Positions 34,791 to 46,580 of a stretch of DNA of 64,000 bases are shown here, in pieces. The stretch is from contig OZ316897.1 of NCBI GenBank assembly GCA_973895155.1, forward strand, positions 2,852,001 through 2,916,000, written 5' to 3'. Source of the DNA: Marsupella aquatica (Eukaryota; Marchantiophyta). The position numbers were made by a program, and so were the translations under genes. The notes beneath the pieces were generated by a model, which was not told the origin of the DNA, ran no database searches, and was given only the letters and a program-made list of their open reading frames with translations. How positions within the stretch are numbered: position 1 is the stretch's first letter; the number at the start of each line of letters is the position of its first letter.

Positions 34791-35085
34791 TAACCGATGA
34801 ACCGAAGGATCTTAGTATTGTCGACTAGTATTTTTGTCGCCCGTAGTTTTCGCGATAATTTTATCGGACTGCGCATTGCTGTTGAAAGAATGGCATGTTG
34901 ACTATGGTCACTTGCGGAGGTAACTGGTCAATTGCGGAGGTAATTGCAAGGTAAATTTGATGAACCGTGCAGTAATTCTTATCGACTGTGATGTAAAATA
35001 TTTTTGGTAAATATCCAAAAACTGAGAAACTTGAGATTGGGTCGGAGTTTTTGTGGCTCAAATCCGGAGTCCGATACAGTTATCG

Positions 35086-35867
35086 CACTTGGCTCGAAAC
35101 ATGGATATGGATTTATAGATAAGACCTTTCATATATCTTCGGAGAGCGTGAATATGAGGTCGAGGAGAAAGTTTTTCGGATCTAATTGTTCCTTGGTAAT
35201 ATGAATGTTTGTTAGCATGAATTTCATTGGTTTTGATCATTATTAAATTTGTTGTTTCAATCCGAACTCCGATACGAATTACATTATTTCCCCAAAAACG
35301 CGTTTTTGATGAAAAAAACTGCCGATTTCGCGAGATTCGGCGGAAAATAAAAATACACTTCTCGTTTAGAGGAAATAGTTCTCGTTCGGTCCAAAATCGT
35401 GTTTCAGGCTTATATGTTGGAGCAGCGGGGCTATCTGGAGCCATCGTCATCACAGGTAATTTTGTGCTTCAATCTGTGATTGCCTTATCTTCGACGCACA
35501 ACGATCTCTGGACATAAATTTCTTGAGCTTTGCAATGCTGAAATCAGGGCTCCATGAAGTACATAGGACGCACCAGTTTGAATTCATTTTAAAGTTTGGT
35601 TTGAACTCCATCATATTCGGGATGTGCAATGGAGGGCATCAGTTGCTTTGGACTTAGAACGGCCAAGAATCGGGAGGACGTGGCTTCTACAAAAGCCTCC
35701 TGACAGCCCGTGGTCCGAGAGGGAAGGTAAGGGCGCTCAGCTTTGAGCGGGTATTAACCCGTAAGTCAAGCCTAACGGAGCGGGTCAAAGCTGCCGCCCT
35801 GCCCAAGTTGGAACCCGTAACTTCATTTACGGGATGAGCAGTAATACCGCAACTTTTTGCCGTCCCG
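35086..35867. other. Right interior of the 17.7-kb unit, no gene
   Basis: No supported ORF. The last 140 bp (35740-35867) hold the subterminal motifs ACGGG and CCCGTAA in several orientations that mirror those at 18170-18300. Confidence 0.5.
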
Positions 35868-35884
35868 CTACTTTGAGACGCCCT
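35868..35884 (-). repeat. Right terminal inverted repeat of the 17.7-kb unit
   Basis: CTACTTTGAGACGCCCT on the plus strand; reverse complement differs from the left end at one base. Followed by AAT. Confidence 0.7.
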
Positions 35885-35887
35885 AAT

Positions 35888-37582
35888 GAAGTAAATGGTT
35901 GCAATGTGAGAGCATCAGAGCAAGGTGTAGAAGGTGTAAATGGACAGGGAACAGTTGGGCCAAGAGTTGGGCCAAGAGCTGAAGTGAGAGCTAGACCGAG
36001 GCTGATTTAGACTACGGGAACACGGTGTGCATAGTATGGGGCGTAAAGACAATGACACATGTGGCTGACAAGGAGGGGAGGGGGGGCAGGAGGGGGGGAA
36101 GAGGAGGGGAAGGTAAGAAAGGAGCATGGTTGGGGAGGCTGGGAAGAAAAAACAATTAAAATGAAAAGGGGGAAGAAAGAAGGGTTCACTGTTTTATTAT
36201 TATTTTCTGCCCAATATAAGTTTTTTGCAAGGTGTTGTTGATGGGGAAGGCTTAGATAGAACACCTGTCCAAATCTTATGAGAAAAAAACTGTCTAGTAG
36301 TGCCATTTTGGTTGCAAAGAACATTAAGCCAAGGGGCAATGCAAATATAAATCAATAATGAAACAAAAACAAAAAAAAGGTCCATGCAAACAAGAGAAAT
36401 AGGTCAGATGGTGAATAGAAAATATAATAGCATGCATGCAGGCAAGGATAAGTAAAGTTGAAATGAGAGCCAAAAAGAAGCTACTCTAATTATGTGATAT
36501 TGTTTCTAGTCTGAGCAAATTGAACATTTTGTTGCATCAATTAAAGATTGGGCAGTCTACTCAATTCAAAGTCTATCAATCCATAAATTGCTCTATTCTA
36601 AAGCTTATAAAGCTATATCAATTTGGCTGATGACTTATGAAATGCAATAAAATTTCACCCTACTTGATTTTGGATTCCAATGACAAGTCCACGATAAGGC
36701 CTATGATTGCATTACATCAGTGATTTTTGTCACAAACACAAACAATGATATTTACAATGGCAAATACACATCATAGTTTGTGATTATTGCAACAAAACAG
36801 TTAGATCTAGGAATGGTGTAAACTTATGGCAATTGGAAATCAACATGCCAACTAACGAAGAGCACTGGCACAAAAATAACCTCTTGTAGTTACCATTTTT
36901 ATTTGCATTTTGAATTACAATTTAAATTATATCTTTATACTAGTAAACTCATTCACTTGAAAATAAACAACGACTACCTGTAGTCATTGGATTTTATTGA
37001 TTGGTTGATGCACTTCCTGATGCACTTGAGCAATCAATGGTAACAAACTAAGAAGATGGTAAATGACAATGCAAAATGGTCACAAGAAAATATTCATGTC
37101 ATTGGATTTTATATTGTGACAAATGAGATCAAATCCTTATAATTAACAATGACAGTAAACACATACTTGGATTTCATAGAGTGATGGATGAGATCAAATC
37201 TTGATAATTAATGGTGACCATGTGCACTTTAAACCAACCATACTTTAAGTTTTCCTTTAAGTTTGTCTTTCTTTTTATAATTTTTATGATATTGTTTTAA
37301 TGCTACTCAAGTAAGTCTGAAGCAAGTTTTTTGGTTAAATAACAAGGAGGAAGTTTAGCATCTGTAAATGCATAAAATAAATATAGCCACTTTTCTTGTC
37401 TCACTTGAGCTTGTTTGGATTGAGAGTTTTTTTGATGTTGCGTCCTAGCTTGGGGATGTACTTAAAACATAAAATTTGAAGACAATTTGTCCCAAAACTT
37501 TCTCAAGTCCCTCATCAAACCAATTAGATAAAAGAGACTGAAGGGGAACAATGCCCAAAACAATGAAGGAAAAACTGAATAA
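35888..37582. other. AT-rich intergenic DNA with G-rich tract
   Basis: A G-rich tract at 36070-36115 is followed by AT-rich DNA with no recognised gene or complete element. Confidence 0.5.
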
Positions 37583-37646
37583 TGTTATGTGACAAACTAT
37601 ATCATAACTCAAAGTACACTTCAATCACCACACACTTCATAGATCT
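37583..37646 (-). repeat. Truncated 3' LTR of the copia element
   Basis: Matches the outer end of the complete LTR up to CACACACTTCATAGA and then passes directly into reverse-transcriptase sequence, which marks one deletion breakpoint. Confidence 0.85.
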
Positions 37647-38010
37647 GCATTTTTGGATTGGGCTATTTCTTGTGTGTAGCACATTAGGATGTGTATGGAC
37701 TGAAGGTCCATTTGGACTGTTCTGCACTTTGAAATCCTCTGTAGGAGCGATTTGGTTAATTCCAGATTGTAGATCTGGGTCTAGACTTTGTGTTTTCTCC
37801 CCCTGAACATGGAATTCTATTCTCTTTAGCGATTCCGGGGGGGCTTTTATGTAAATCTTTGTGTCCAATATTCCATACAGATATGCTGTGACAACGTCCA
37901 TCAGGTGCATTGCCGATTGTGTTTTTCACAATTATGTGGTACATGTTTGTGCCTGGGTGGCCAAGTCGATTATGCCATATAACAGTCAGGTTTTGGGCTA
38001 TAGTTTCTGT
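37645..38010 (-). pseudogene. copia GAG-pre-integrase and reverse-transcriptase fragments
   Basis: IWHNRLGHPGTNMYHIIVKN (about 37925-37985) is the GAG-pre-integrase motif. Less than 20 bp further the frame reads DVVTAYLYGILDTKIYIKAP, the start of the copia reverse transcriptase, so integrase has been deleted between them. No YVDD motif remains. Confidence 0.85.
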
Positions 38011-38352
38011 GTGGAGTATATATGATCTGTGTAATGTATATACCCGGGGGTATACTGGAAGTATCTCCTTTACTACGTGAATCCATGTTTAGTCTTCTGG
38101 ATGATGTGGAGGGCCTCATGTTTCTCACTTTTAATTGTATACATATGTGTGCAAGTGATTATCTAGGATATCTCTGAAGCTTATGAGATCTTCCAAGTTG
38201 CTTTTGGTGCATATATAGCTGATGCTATATTAATAATTGTTCCTCTTGGGAACATTACAGTATCCGGGCCATGCCCCTCTTCTATCTGGTTTTGGCCAGT
38301 AATTGTTGTCATTACTCTGTTTGAGGGAGTAATCTCGATGAAGTATTTTTCA

Positions 38353-39496
38353 TCACGAAGAACGGAGTGTGAAGTTCCACTGTCTACGTACTATACAATT
38401 AATGGATTTCTCTGAGGTTTTAGCATCTGTGAAGATTGTTATAGTATGTGTCTCAGGTGAAACAGGGGCTTGGGTAAATTCTGTAATGTTATCATTCAGT
38501 TCTAGGAAGTTGCCTTGGAATGATGTAGAGGGTTTATTCAGGCGTTCTTGGTATAGCTTGACTAAATGGCTAGGCGCCCTACATTCATTTTGTAAGTGTC
38601 CTTTGGTGCCACAGCAAAAACATTGGGGAAAGTTGGGGTTCTTGTCTCTTTGAGAATTGAAGTTACTTCGACGTAGGCCGCGTCCTCTGCTACGACCCCG
38701 ACCGTTTCCACAACTCCAGGTTTGTGTATCTTGCCATGTATTTGATGGAGAGTTGCCAAATTTGGAAGGTCTGCTTGCTCCTCTTCCAAATGAGTTTTGG
38801 TGGCTTCCTCTTGAAGATGAACGCCCTCTATACCCTCTGTTGCCACATCCTCTATAGTTTCCTCGTCTGCTATCATCAAAACTGTTAAAGTTGATTTCAG
38901 TTTGTTGTGGTGGTGGTGCAGTCCCAAGGGGTCTCGACTTCAAGTTTTCCAGCAATAAGATTTGGTATTTTTTGGCCAAGAGCATGTGCGCGATTAATTT
39001 GGAGTACTTTGTAAAGTTCATATTGCGATATTGTGATGATAGGATCAAATTAGTGGCATGAAAGGTAGATAAAGTTTTCTCTATCTGTTCATCATCTCCA
39101 ACTGGTTTCAGACCGCATATATACAACTAGTTGTGATACAATTTGGAACAAGTTGGCAATGGTCGTATGGTCTTGAACTTGTAAATTTATCCAATCATGG
39201 CGTGCTGCAGGTAGTGAGATTTTTCTCATGTGATCATATCTCAATTTCAATTCTTCCCATAAGATACGAGGGTTAAGTTCATGTAGGTATTGGGTTTTCA
39301 AGGGTTCTACTAGATGATGGCAAATTAAGACTATCGCTTTCGCCTTGTCTTGCAGGGTTACACCAACATCTATAAGGATTGCATCGTGTAGGTTTTTGGA
39401 TGCTAAGTGATCCTCAATGTCCAGTGACCACGTGAGGTAGTTTGACCCATCGATGCAAAGTGCTTTGAAATTAAATTTTTGGATGGAGTTATTCAT
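38353..39496 (-). pseudogene. copia gag and protease remnant
   Basis: Begins MNNSIQKFNFKALCIDGSNY with the UBN2-type gag core (DGSNYLTWSLDIEDHL, LWEELKLRYDH). A stop or frame change near 39110 separates this from the next part, which holds an Arg/Gly-rich stretch and a zinc knuckle CFCCGTKGHLQNEC (CX2CX4HX4C). The frame then passes into the protease, where YVDSGTSHSVLRDE carries the catalytic Asp. Several stops make this inactive. The product would have formed virus-like particles of the retrotransposon. Confidence 0.85.
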
Positions 39497-39995
39497 TTCT
39501 GTTCTTCAGAATGGAAAGTGTATGACAACTTGTTTGTGTACTGAATTGGTGCATGTAGGGGAGAAGATACTTAGGTGTTGGGTGGTCGATTGCTGGAGTT
39601 AGATGATGTTAGTGAGTGAGTAGGAAAAAAAAGGAAAGTATATGAGGGGAAGTTGGACTTCTGTGTTGGGCCTCCTTCTTCCAATTGATGGATTTGACAA
39701 TTGACCCTCCAGTTCACACAAATTCATCTCCAATTGATTTCCAAAATTGGACGATCTGGCATTGTTGTGCTTGTCTTGAAAGAAAAAGTCGTTGTTGAGT
39801 AGTCTGTCACCAACAATCTGCCCTCATATCATCAACATTTTGCCATGTGTAAAAATTGGAAAATCCACTTCGATTGAGTTGCTTTGTGAATAGAGTAAAG
39901 TGTGATCGATCGTATGAAATTAATGGAAGGATCGAGACCTCAGAGTTAACCTAGTCCCCCCCAAAACAAATTCCAATAGGCTTGTGCTGATAACG

Positions 39996-40191
39996 TGTTA
40001 TGTGACAAACTATATCATAACTCAGAGTACACTTCAATCGCCACACACTTCATAGAATCAAAATAGTGAATAAGATGTACATGATTGTCTATCTATATAT
40101 AGATGGAGTATTGATGGTTATGTAACTGCCTCTAAGTGTTTCTAAGGTTAGGTTTAGTCTCTTAAGTAGGGTTAGTGTTTTTCTCATAACA
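39996..40191 (-). repeat. 5' LTR of the copia element
   Basis: Starts TGTTATG and ends CATAACA on the plus strand; its first 64 bp recur at 37583-37646 with two or three changes. Confidence 0.9.
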
Positions 40192-41440
40192 AATAAATAT
40201 TTGGAGACAAAAAAACAACCTGGTGGTTTGGATGGGTTGAGAGGGGAAAGGCCCGGGTACGCTTGGGGGTTAATTCACTTTCACAAAAAGAGCACATCAC
40301 ATGCGGTGAAGGATAGTCATTTTATTGGTTCTAAGGGGAAACTCAATAATTTTCTCAGAAAAACAATAGGATCTTTTAAATTCAATTTTGAGACTTATAA
40401 AAAGATTAGTGTCTTTTTGATTTAAATTTGGGGAGTTATAGGGGTTTAAAACTAGTTTTTTTCTGATATTTTAGAGGGTCTAAGGCCTAAAAACAAAGGG
40501 GGAGGCCCCATTTAGTGAGACCCCTAGGGGCTCATTTGTGCAAAGGCAATGAAGGACAAAGTAATTGTTATGGAGAGCAATGCATCTTCATGTAGTAATA
40601 TCACATCCTTATGTACAACGTTATGTTATGGGAAGAGAAGTGGATTTAATAGTGTGAATGAGAAGTGGAGAGATGCTTTAGGATTTGACATTGATCACAA
40701 CCATATACACTAACCACCATTAAGGTACAGAGGTTATATAGAGCTTATTTAAATATCTTAGAAGGTTATATAACAAATATTTTTATTAAATCTTCCACCA
40801 AATTCTCAATATTATATAATATTTCAATTCAAACTTACATTATTGCAAGTAGATCATGCAATTTGACATCAAGAAATATTATTTACCTTGACTGAATTCT
40901 TACGGTTTGTTCAAACAAACTATTGTAAATTAATGAATAATTTACCTTGTAGTTCTTATATTTTTCCCAGCAGAGAAGGAATGAGATTTGGTAGACTCTC
41001 TAGTACATAAATAGCATAATATCTCTATCAAAGGTATTTGCAGCAAAGTTTTTAGGAATAATCTATGATAGAAATGTCAATCCATAGCTTATGCTAGTTT
41101 TGTGATACTCAAATTAGTTCGTGGACCCCTGACTACTGCCAATCAGTTTGAAGCTTAGAGGAAACTTTGTTGTCTGAACATTTTGACCTCCGATGCTCTC
41201 TAATTGGATAACCCGGAAAAGTGATCTCATCACAAATTCCACCCATCCATGCAATAGCAGCAACTCACTCAGATTCCAGTGCATAGCCTACATCAAGATT
41301 GATTCTATGTAACCTTCGTCTCCTCTCATTTTCTCCACTGGCTGCCTCGATACGCTAATAAATGATACCAGATTGACCACTGACCATATCATGACGCTCT
41401 GATTAAATTCAGATAATCTATGAAGCTCTGCACCTTGTCT
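40192..41440. other. AT-rich intergenic DNA
   Basis: No gene. Near 40500 a short segment CCCATTTAGTGAGAC recurs at 44090-44290, apparently part of an uncharacterised repeat. Confidence 0.4.
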
Positions 41441-41441
41441 T

Positions 41442-41442
<1 letters not shown>

Positions 41443-41492
<50 letters not shown>
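41443..41492 (+). repeat. (CT)n microsatellite
   Basis: An uninterrupted CT repeat of roughly 22 units. Confidence 0.95.
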
Positions 41493-41494
<2 letters not shown>

Positions 41495-41739
41495 TGAACC
41501 CAACCCAAACATTCCAATACGGGAATGTCATTTCTCGATTCTTTTTTTCATTTCTTCAAATACTTTATTGTCAGTAACTTTGAAGTTTGAGTCCAAATGG
41601 CTCTCAACCCATTTCTCAACTTATAAGAACCAATTGGGTCATGATCTCGTTTGTAATGAAAAATCTGCCAAAGTTAGATTCATTCTCAATGTTATGATTT
41701 TCTAAAATGCACATAAGGTTCATTGAGAGATGAGTGAGA

Positions 41740-42340
41740 AATTAAATCATGATTTTCTGAATTTCTGTTGCTTTTGAGTGAGCATCACATTGGTACATTT
41801 TGTCAAGTATCAATTAAATCATGAGTTAATTAAATACCAAATTTTCTAGGTTTCCAATGAGCTTTAGATTGACAAATTTTGTCAAATTCCAAATTTGTTT
41901 TTGAATTTCTCTATCTTTCCAATGAATGCAACAGTAAGAAATTTTGATCCTGATTTCATGAATTCTTTTAGCTTTTCAACATTGAGTCTTGACAAATTTT
42001 ATGTCAGATTTTGTCATGGTATTAACGAGATCACGAGGTTTTCAATCTCTAGCTCTAGCTTTCTAATGCGTGACATTGGGAGTATTCGTTAAGAATTAGA
42101 GAGATCATGAGTATTCAAATTTCTCTAGCTTTCCAATGAACCTAACATTGATAGATTTTTTCAAGTACCAAGGAGAGGATGAATTTCTAAGTTTGCTCTA
42201 GCTTTCCAATGAGTGTGACATTGAGAGATTTTATCAACATTTAAGTACTAAAAGGTCACGAGTTTTTAAATCTTGATGTTGAGCTTTCCAATGAATCTAA
42301 CATTGACAGATTTCATCAAGTACCGAGGAGATTGATTATT
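41740..42340 (+). repeat. Degenerate tandem array, unit about 75 bp
   Basis: About eight diverged units, each with CTAGCTTTCCAATGA, then ACATTGA, then GATTTTATCAAGTA-like sequence and often GAGATCATGA. Unit spacing varies from about 60 to 85 bp. Non-coding. Confidence 0.75.
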
Positions 42341-45300
42341 TAGTTTTACAATGTGGAGCCAAAGGCGGGGCCAAAGGGATTCTAACTATGTACATTTCTA
42401 TCGACTGGTTTTAGAAACATCAGAATGGTAACTTTAGTTTACTAAATGACATATGTTCCTTTATATTCTGTTTTTTACGCTTAATACTTACGGCATGGCG
42501 CCCCATAATTTACACAAATATAAACACAAACATGACAAGGACCTTTTTGTTTTCCAAAAAACTTGCTCTGTCCTGTTGTGACCACACATCCTAGTGCCAG
42601 GGAATTTGCAAGGGACCCCTCATGGGGGTCCATAATTAAAAACACACCTCAGTAACTCAAATCGTATACAAAAGCACACTTGATTTGAAGAAATATGCTT
42701 TAAAGTTTTCTACTCATATTTAGTCCATCAAAGTTGCCTTGAATGACCCATTTCCTTCTTTTTATCCATCCCCTTCAAGTATCTTGAGCCACCACATAAA
42801 TATATTGTCACTATGACTACTTCCAAAAATTAAAAAAAGAACATACATTTTCACGATGACTATTTTTTTAGAGAAAATAATAATCCTGTTAAAAGATGTC
42901 CTCCACAAGTGCCTACTCGATATCCCAAAGGAGAAGCAATCTAAGGGATTCAATAAGCACTCTCTAGAAAGATACAAAAAATTAGATACACCCCCTCATC
43001 TAGTTTTGTCCCATGCTGTAGTACATGTCAAGACATTAAGAAGCATCTAGTTTTGTCCCATGCTGTAATACATGTCAATACATCAAACCACAATTGCCCC
43101 TATAAAGGGCTTAGTAGCTCTCATGATTGTAAAGTGCACAGGTTCAGAAATGGGCTTTGAGAAACCTTTATTTGGCAAGTGCTCCACAAAAGCTGCTGAG
43201 TGTTCCACTTTTTATGGTGAGTAGTGAGAATGGGGCTCTTATAGTGGCAAGTGTGAAACTGGCATTATACCAGTAAAAAGTACTTAGTTTGAGGTTTTTA
43301 CTCCAAGGTTTTATTGGGTTTTACTTGGCATATACAAGTAAAGTATTCAATTCAAGAGTAAACAAAATGAGAGTATATTCTTCTCCTCAATGTAAGTACT
43401 AATGAAAATAAGTGGGGCCAAGTTATAACAAGACAAAACATGACAAACCAAAGTATGGAGACAAATAATTATTTTGTGACAAAGATATCTTGGGGGACAA
43501 ATATTTCTGACAAAGATATCTTGGGGCCTTTTTTGGGCCCATGAGTGTATTTTTAATTATTATTTTTGTTTTTAGCATGTGTGGCAAATGTGAGTCCTCT
43601 AAGGTAGGGGAAACTAGGAATACTCTTTACCACTTTTTCATGGATTAGACCATGTCATCAGATTCCCTAGATTACTAAAGACCATTATATTCCGGCAAAT
43701 GGGGTCCAATGATTTGGTAGGCTAATAGCATACAAAGAATCCAGCCAAAAGTGACAAAAACATTTTGGGGAGGTGGAATTTGGCAAAATTTGCACCTAAA
43801 AAATATGCTGGCCCCATGACAACTTCAGCCAATTATAAGTACTTAATTAGTTCAGCAGGTAATTAAACCACAACTGCCCCTATAAAGTGCTCCTGCCCCT
43901 ATGAAGGGCTACGGGTTACTCTTAGCTCTCATTGTAAAGTACACAGGTTCATGAATGGGCTTTGAGCTCAACAAGAAGTGGTGAGTGGAAAACTTTTATT
44001 GGCTCAACTGAAAGCTTAGTTATATTGTGTGATGGAGTGTAGAACCCTTATTGGCTGAACTGAATACTACTTGTTGGGCAAATAGGTCTCACTAAATGGG
44101 GCCTCCTAATTAAGCAAATTTAGTGAGAGCCACCTAAATATGCCCCATTTAGTGAGATCCACCTAATTTATTGAGTGAGAGTATTGTGACCCAAGTATAT
44201 TTCTGTGCCTCTATAAGTATGCGGAGAAAACTATATGAGGAGAACATACTTTGGAGGCATTTTTTAGGTGGCCCCATTTAGTGAGACGTATATCTAATTA
44301 AGCAAAAGGTGGGTTGCAAGCAACACTTATTGTGTCCCATGCCCCAGCTGATGCCTTGGAGTCCGCTTTGGCAAAAGAAAGGAAAACAAAAAAGTAGATG
44401 AAGAATGAAAAGGAAAGAACATCTAGAAGTGAGGAGAATGAATTGTGAGAATGGAATGCCCTACTCTTGTAGGGCTCAGGGTTCTTCCTCTCGTGAGACC
44501 CGGAATACATGGCACTACACTTGTCAAGTGGCTGCCTGGTACACTGATGCAAAATTACTTTCTTGAGGACCCAAGTTTTGAACCCAAGACATTTTCCTCG
44601 TCAGGATGATCATGTATTGGTGACAAGAATTAAATACTCAAAATTTCATATAAAAAGAAATTAAGCTTTTGTGACCACCCTTTGGCAGGTGTCATTTTTT
44701 TGGCAAGTGCTCCATAAAAGGTGATGAGAGTGTTCACCTTTTTATGGTGATTAGTGAGAGATGGAATTAATGGGGCTTTTATAGTGGCCGGAAATGGACA
44801 GTGTTTTAACTACCAATGAATGACAGCGGCTTCCCAAAGAGATGAGCAGAAGGTCAAAAGTAGACGCAATTTTTCTTACGACAAATTAAAGCACCATGAA
44901 GACAATACATAGATATCTAGAGATTTTAATTCACAAACTACCAGCAAACAGAAAATAAGCTTTTGGCAATGTCAACTCGAATATAGTGTGGATTTTGATC
45001 CAGCCAAAGATTATTGTGATCGAGGCAAAGTAAGTATACAACACAGGGAAACGTGCACTGTATTGAAGTGGGCAGGGCAAGAGACCTAGCAAGAGACAAA
45101 GGTGATCATTGAATTGATGCCAAATGAGCTATTTAATCATCAGACCCTCTTCAGTTGTAGGTTACGTCCGTTCAGTAGAAGGCCTTTCTTCTACCCTGTT
45201 CAGCAACACGGTGGCCAAATATGGATTATGTGCAAAGACGTTTAGAATTTGTTACAAGACGTAGCCATTGTTGAGTATTGCTCTTAGTCTTGTAACTCTA

Positions 45301-46396
45301 GGGCTAACCATAGTTAGGCTAACTCAAGTTAGGACTTAGCATAGGTTAGCAGTGACGCTGTATCCTGTATGTAACCAGGGCTGATGCTAGCCTCTGGTGG
45401 ATCTTTAGTTCATTGTTGGAATGGAGCAAGAGAGAAGTAAAGGTCTCTTGTTTTCCCGTGGACAGAGCCTCAGTCGTGAGGTGAACCATGTACTCGTTGT
45501 GTTGACTACTTTGTGTGGTGTTTCCATGTGCATGGTGTCTCGGGATAAGGATTATCCCCAATAGCGATACATACTACACTCTTTATAATATTTAGTCTCA
45601 CACACTCTAATTACTATGAGGTTAGATTTGAGGTAAGTGACGGTAATATATTAAGGTGTGCGACACTAATTGTGGTCACAAGTCAAAGAGTGTCACACAC
45701 ACTTAAGTTAAAAAAATAGAATGGACAATAGTCAAAATTTGCTTATAAAAATTAAAAACTGTGCACAATATTTGATTACAATTTACAAAATTTACTACTG
45801 AGACAAAAACTTCAGAAATTTATAGCTCCTTCCATATTATACTACTCAAACATTGAGTAAACTTCAAAAATTTATAACTTTCTCACATAGCACAAAATAT
45901 ATTGCAGTTTGGGGTACTCAACAATAGTGAGCAAACAAGATCTGTTCAATTTACTTCTATCAACTATGAATAACACATGCGGTTTCACATAAGCTACAAC
46001 CTATCCCATGTGTCTCATCCTTGCAAGACGGCATACAGCCCCAAGAGAAGTGGGTTGAGTTGACTCTTCACCTGGTTCACCAACATCAGGAGCCTCAATA
46101 TTAGCATCAATGTCAAGGTCAACTCGATTCCCTTCAAAATTCACTTGATACTTTGCTATGATATTCTGAAACTCAGGTGTAAGTTGATTTTCAGACTATA
46201 CACCATTGATATTTAGAGACAAATCGGTGTTTGACATTGAATTTTTGTGCATAAGACATGCAATGTCTGTCAATAAAATTGTTCAATAAAACTGTTCACC
46301 TCAATTACAGTGTCCCTTGCCACCCTTGCCAATGTTAAAAACCAATATTTGCTTGGATTTATCAATTTCCCAGATGTGCCCCGTGTTCTAATCCCC
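42341..46396. other. Repeat-rich AT DNA, no gene
   Basis: Contains scattered similar blocks (for example the pair of segments at 43000 and 43050 with CATCTAGTTTTGTCCCATGCT; TTTATGGTGA blocks at 43213 and 44733; CCCATTTAGTGAGA blocks at 44140 and 44275). No ORF with a recognised product. Confidence 0.5.
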
Positions 46397-46580
46397 TGTT
46401 ATGAGGTAACTAGTCCTAGACCAGACTAGGAGGTTACCTTTACCATGGTTACCTCAAGACACTATATATACACCCGGTTGATCCCCAACCGAGTGATTCA
46501 TTCATTCATTCATACATTCATTAATACATTCATTCAATCTCTCTCCCTCTCCAACTATGTATGAATCCTATATCACAACA
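46397..46580 (+). repeat. 5' LTR of the non-autonomous element
   Basis: TGTTATGAGG to CACAACA; includes TATATATACA promoter-like sequence and a CATT microsatellite. Confidence 0.9.

Larger units (their letters stand above)
23957..35085. repeat. Dispersed palindrome family CGATAAATTTATCG (about 25 copies)
   Basis: Copies start at 23957, 24050, 24129, 24184, 24277, 25518, 26595, 26666, 27315, 27728, 27796, 28951, 29026, 29101, 30328, 30387, 30454, 32463, 32521, 32579, 32666, 34654, 34726, 34853 and 35072. The core is CGATAAATTTATCG with variants such as CGATAATTTTATCG, CGATAAACTTATCG, CGATAAAATTATCG and the asymmetric CGAGATTTTTATCG. In most copies exactly 7 nt after the core stands CATTCC, CATTGC or TATTC; several copies have the mirror form (GAATG, then 7 nt, then the core) on the left, for example at 24277, 27796, 30454 and 32666. 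All but the one at 27315 fall in modelled introns, UTRs or intergenic DNA. None was seen in 18148-23950 or outside the unit. Confidence 0.85.
18148..35884. mobile_element. Giant PIF/Harbinger-like unit with cargo (about 17.7 kb)
   Basis: The left end AGGGCGTCTCAGAGTAG (18148-18164) and the right end CTACTTTGAGACGCCCT (35868-35884) are inverted copies with one mismatch. The flanks are AAT on both sides; the same bases can also be read as a TA duplication with the terminal A/T excluded. Inside both ends, short motifs around CCCGTTA, CCCGTAA and TTACGGG recur in both orientations (18170-18300 and 35740-35845), as expected for subterminal transposase-binding regions. The unit holds a Harbinger DDE gene and a Myb-like gene, but the right end lies 12 kb beyond the Myb-like gene, so the unit also spans an F-box-like gene, a DNA methyltransferase gene, a Cys-rich ORF and a DUF7869-like gene. 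A nested insertion inside a normal-sized Harbinger element would give the same picture. Confidence 0.65.
37583..40191 (-). mobile_element. Internally deleted Ty1/copia LTR retrotransposon
   Basis: Bounded by TGTTATGTGAC on the left and CATAACA on the right, with the 5-bp target duplication AATAA on both sides (37578-37582 and 40192-40196). The 5' LTR (39996-40191, 196 bp) is complete; the 3' LTR is reduced to its outer 64 bp. A primer-binding-like site (TTATCAGCAC on the minus strand, 39983-39992) lies next to the 5' LTR, the form common in plant copia elements. Coding remnants in order are gag, protease, GAG-pre-integrase and a short start of reverse transcriptase; integrase, most of reverse transcriptase and RNase H are missing. 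Confidence 0.9.

Noticed and set aside
23957-35085. CRISPR-like array
   Set aside because: Copies are irregularly spaced over 11 kb, lie in introns and spacers of eukaryotic genes, and lack unique spacers of constant length.
35888-36420. Proline-rich ORFs near 36.0 kb
   Set aside because: They derive from a G-rich simple-sequence tract and show no conserved motif.
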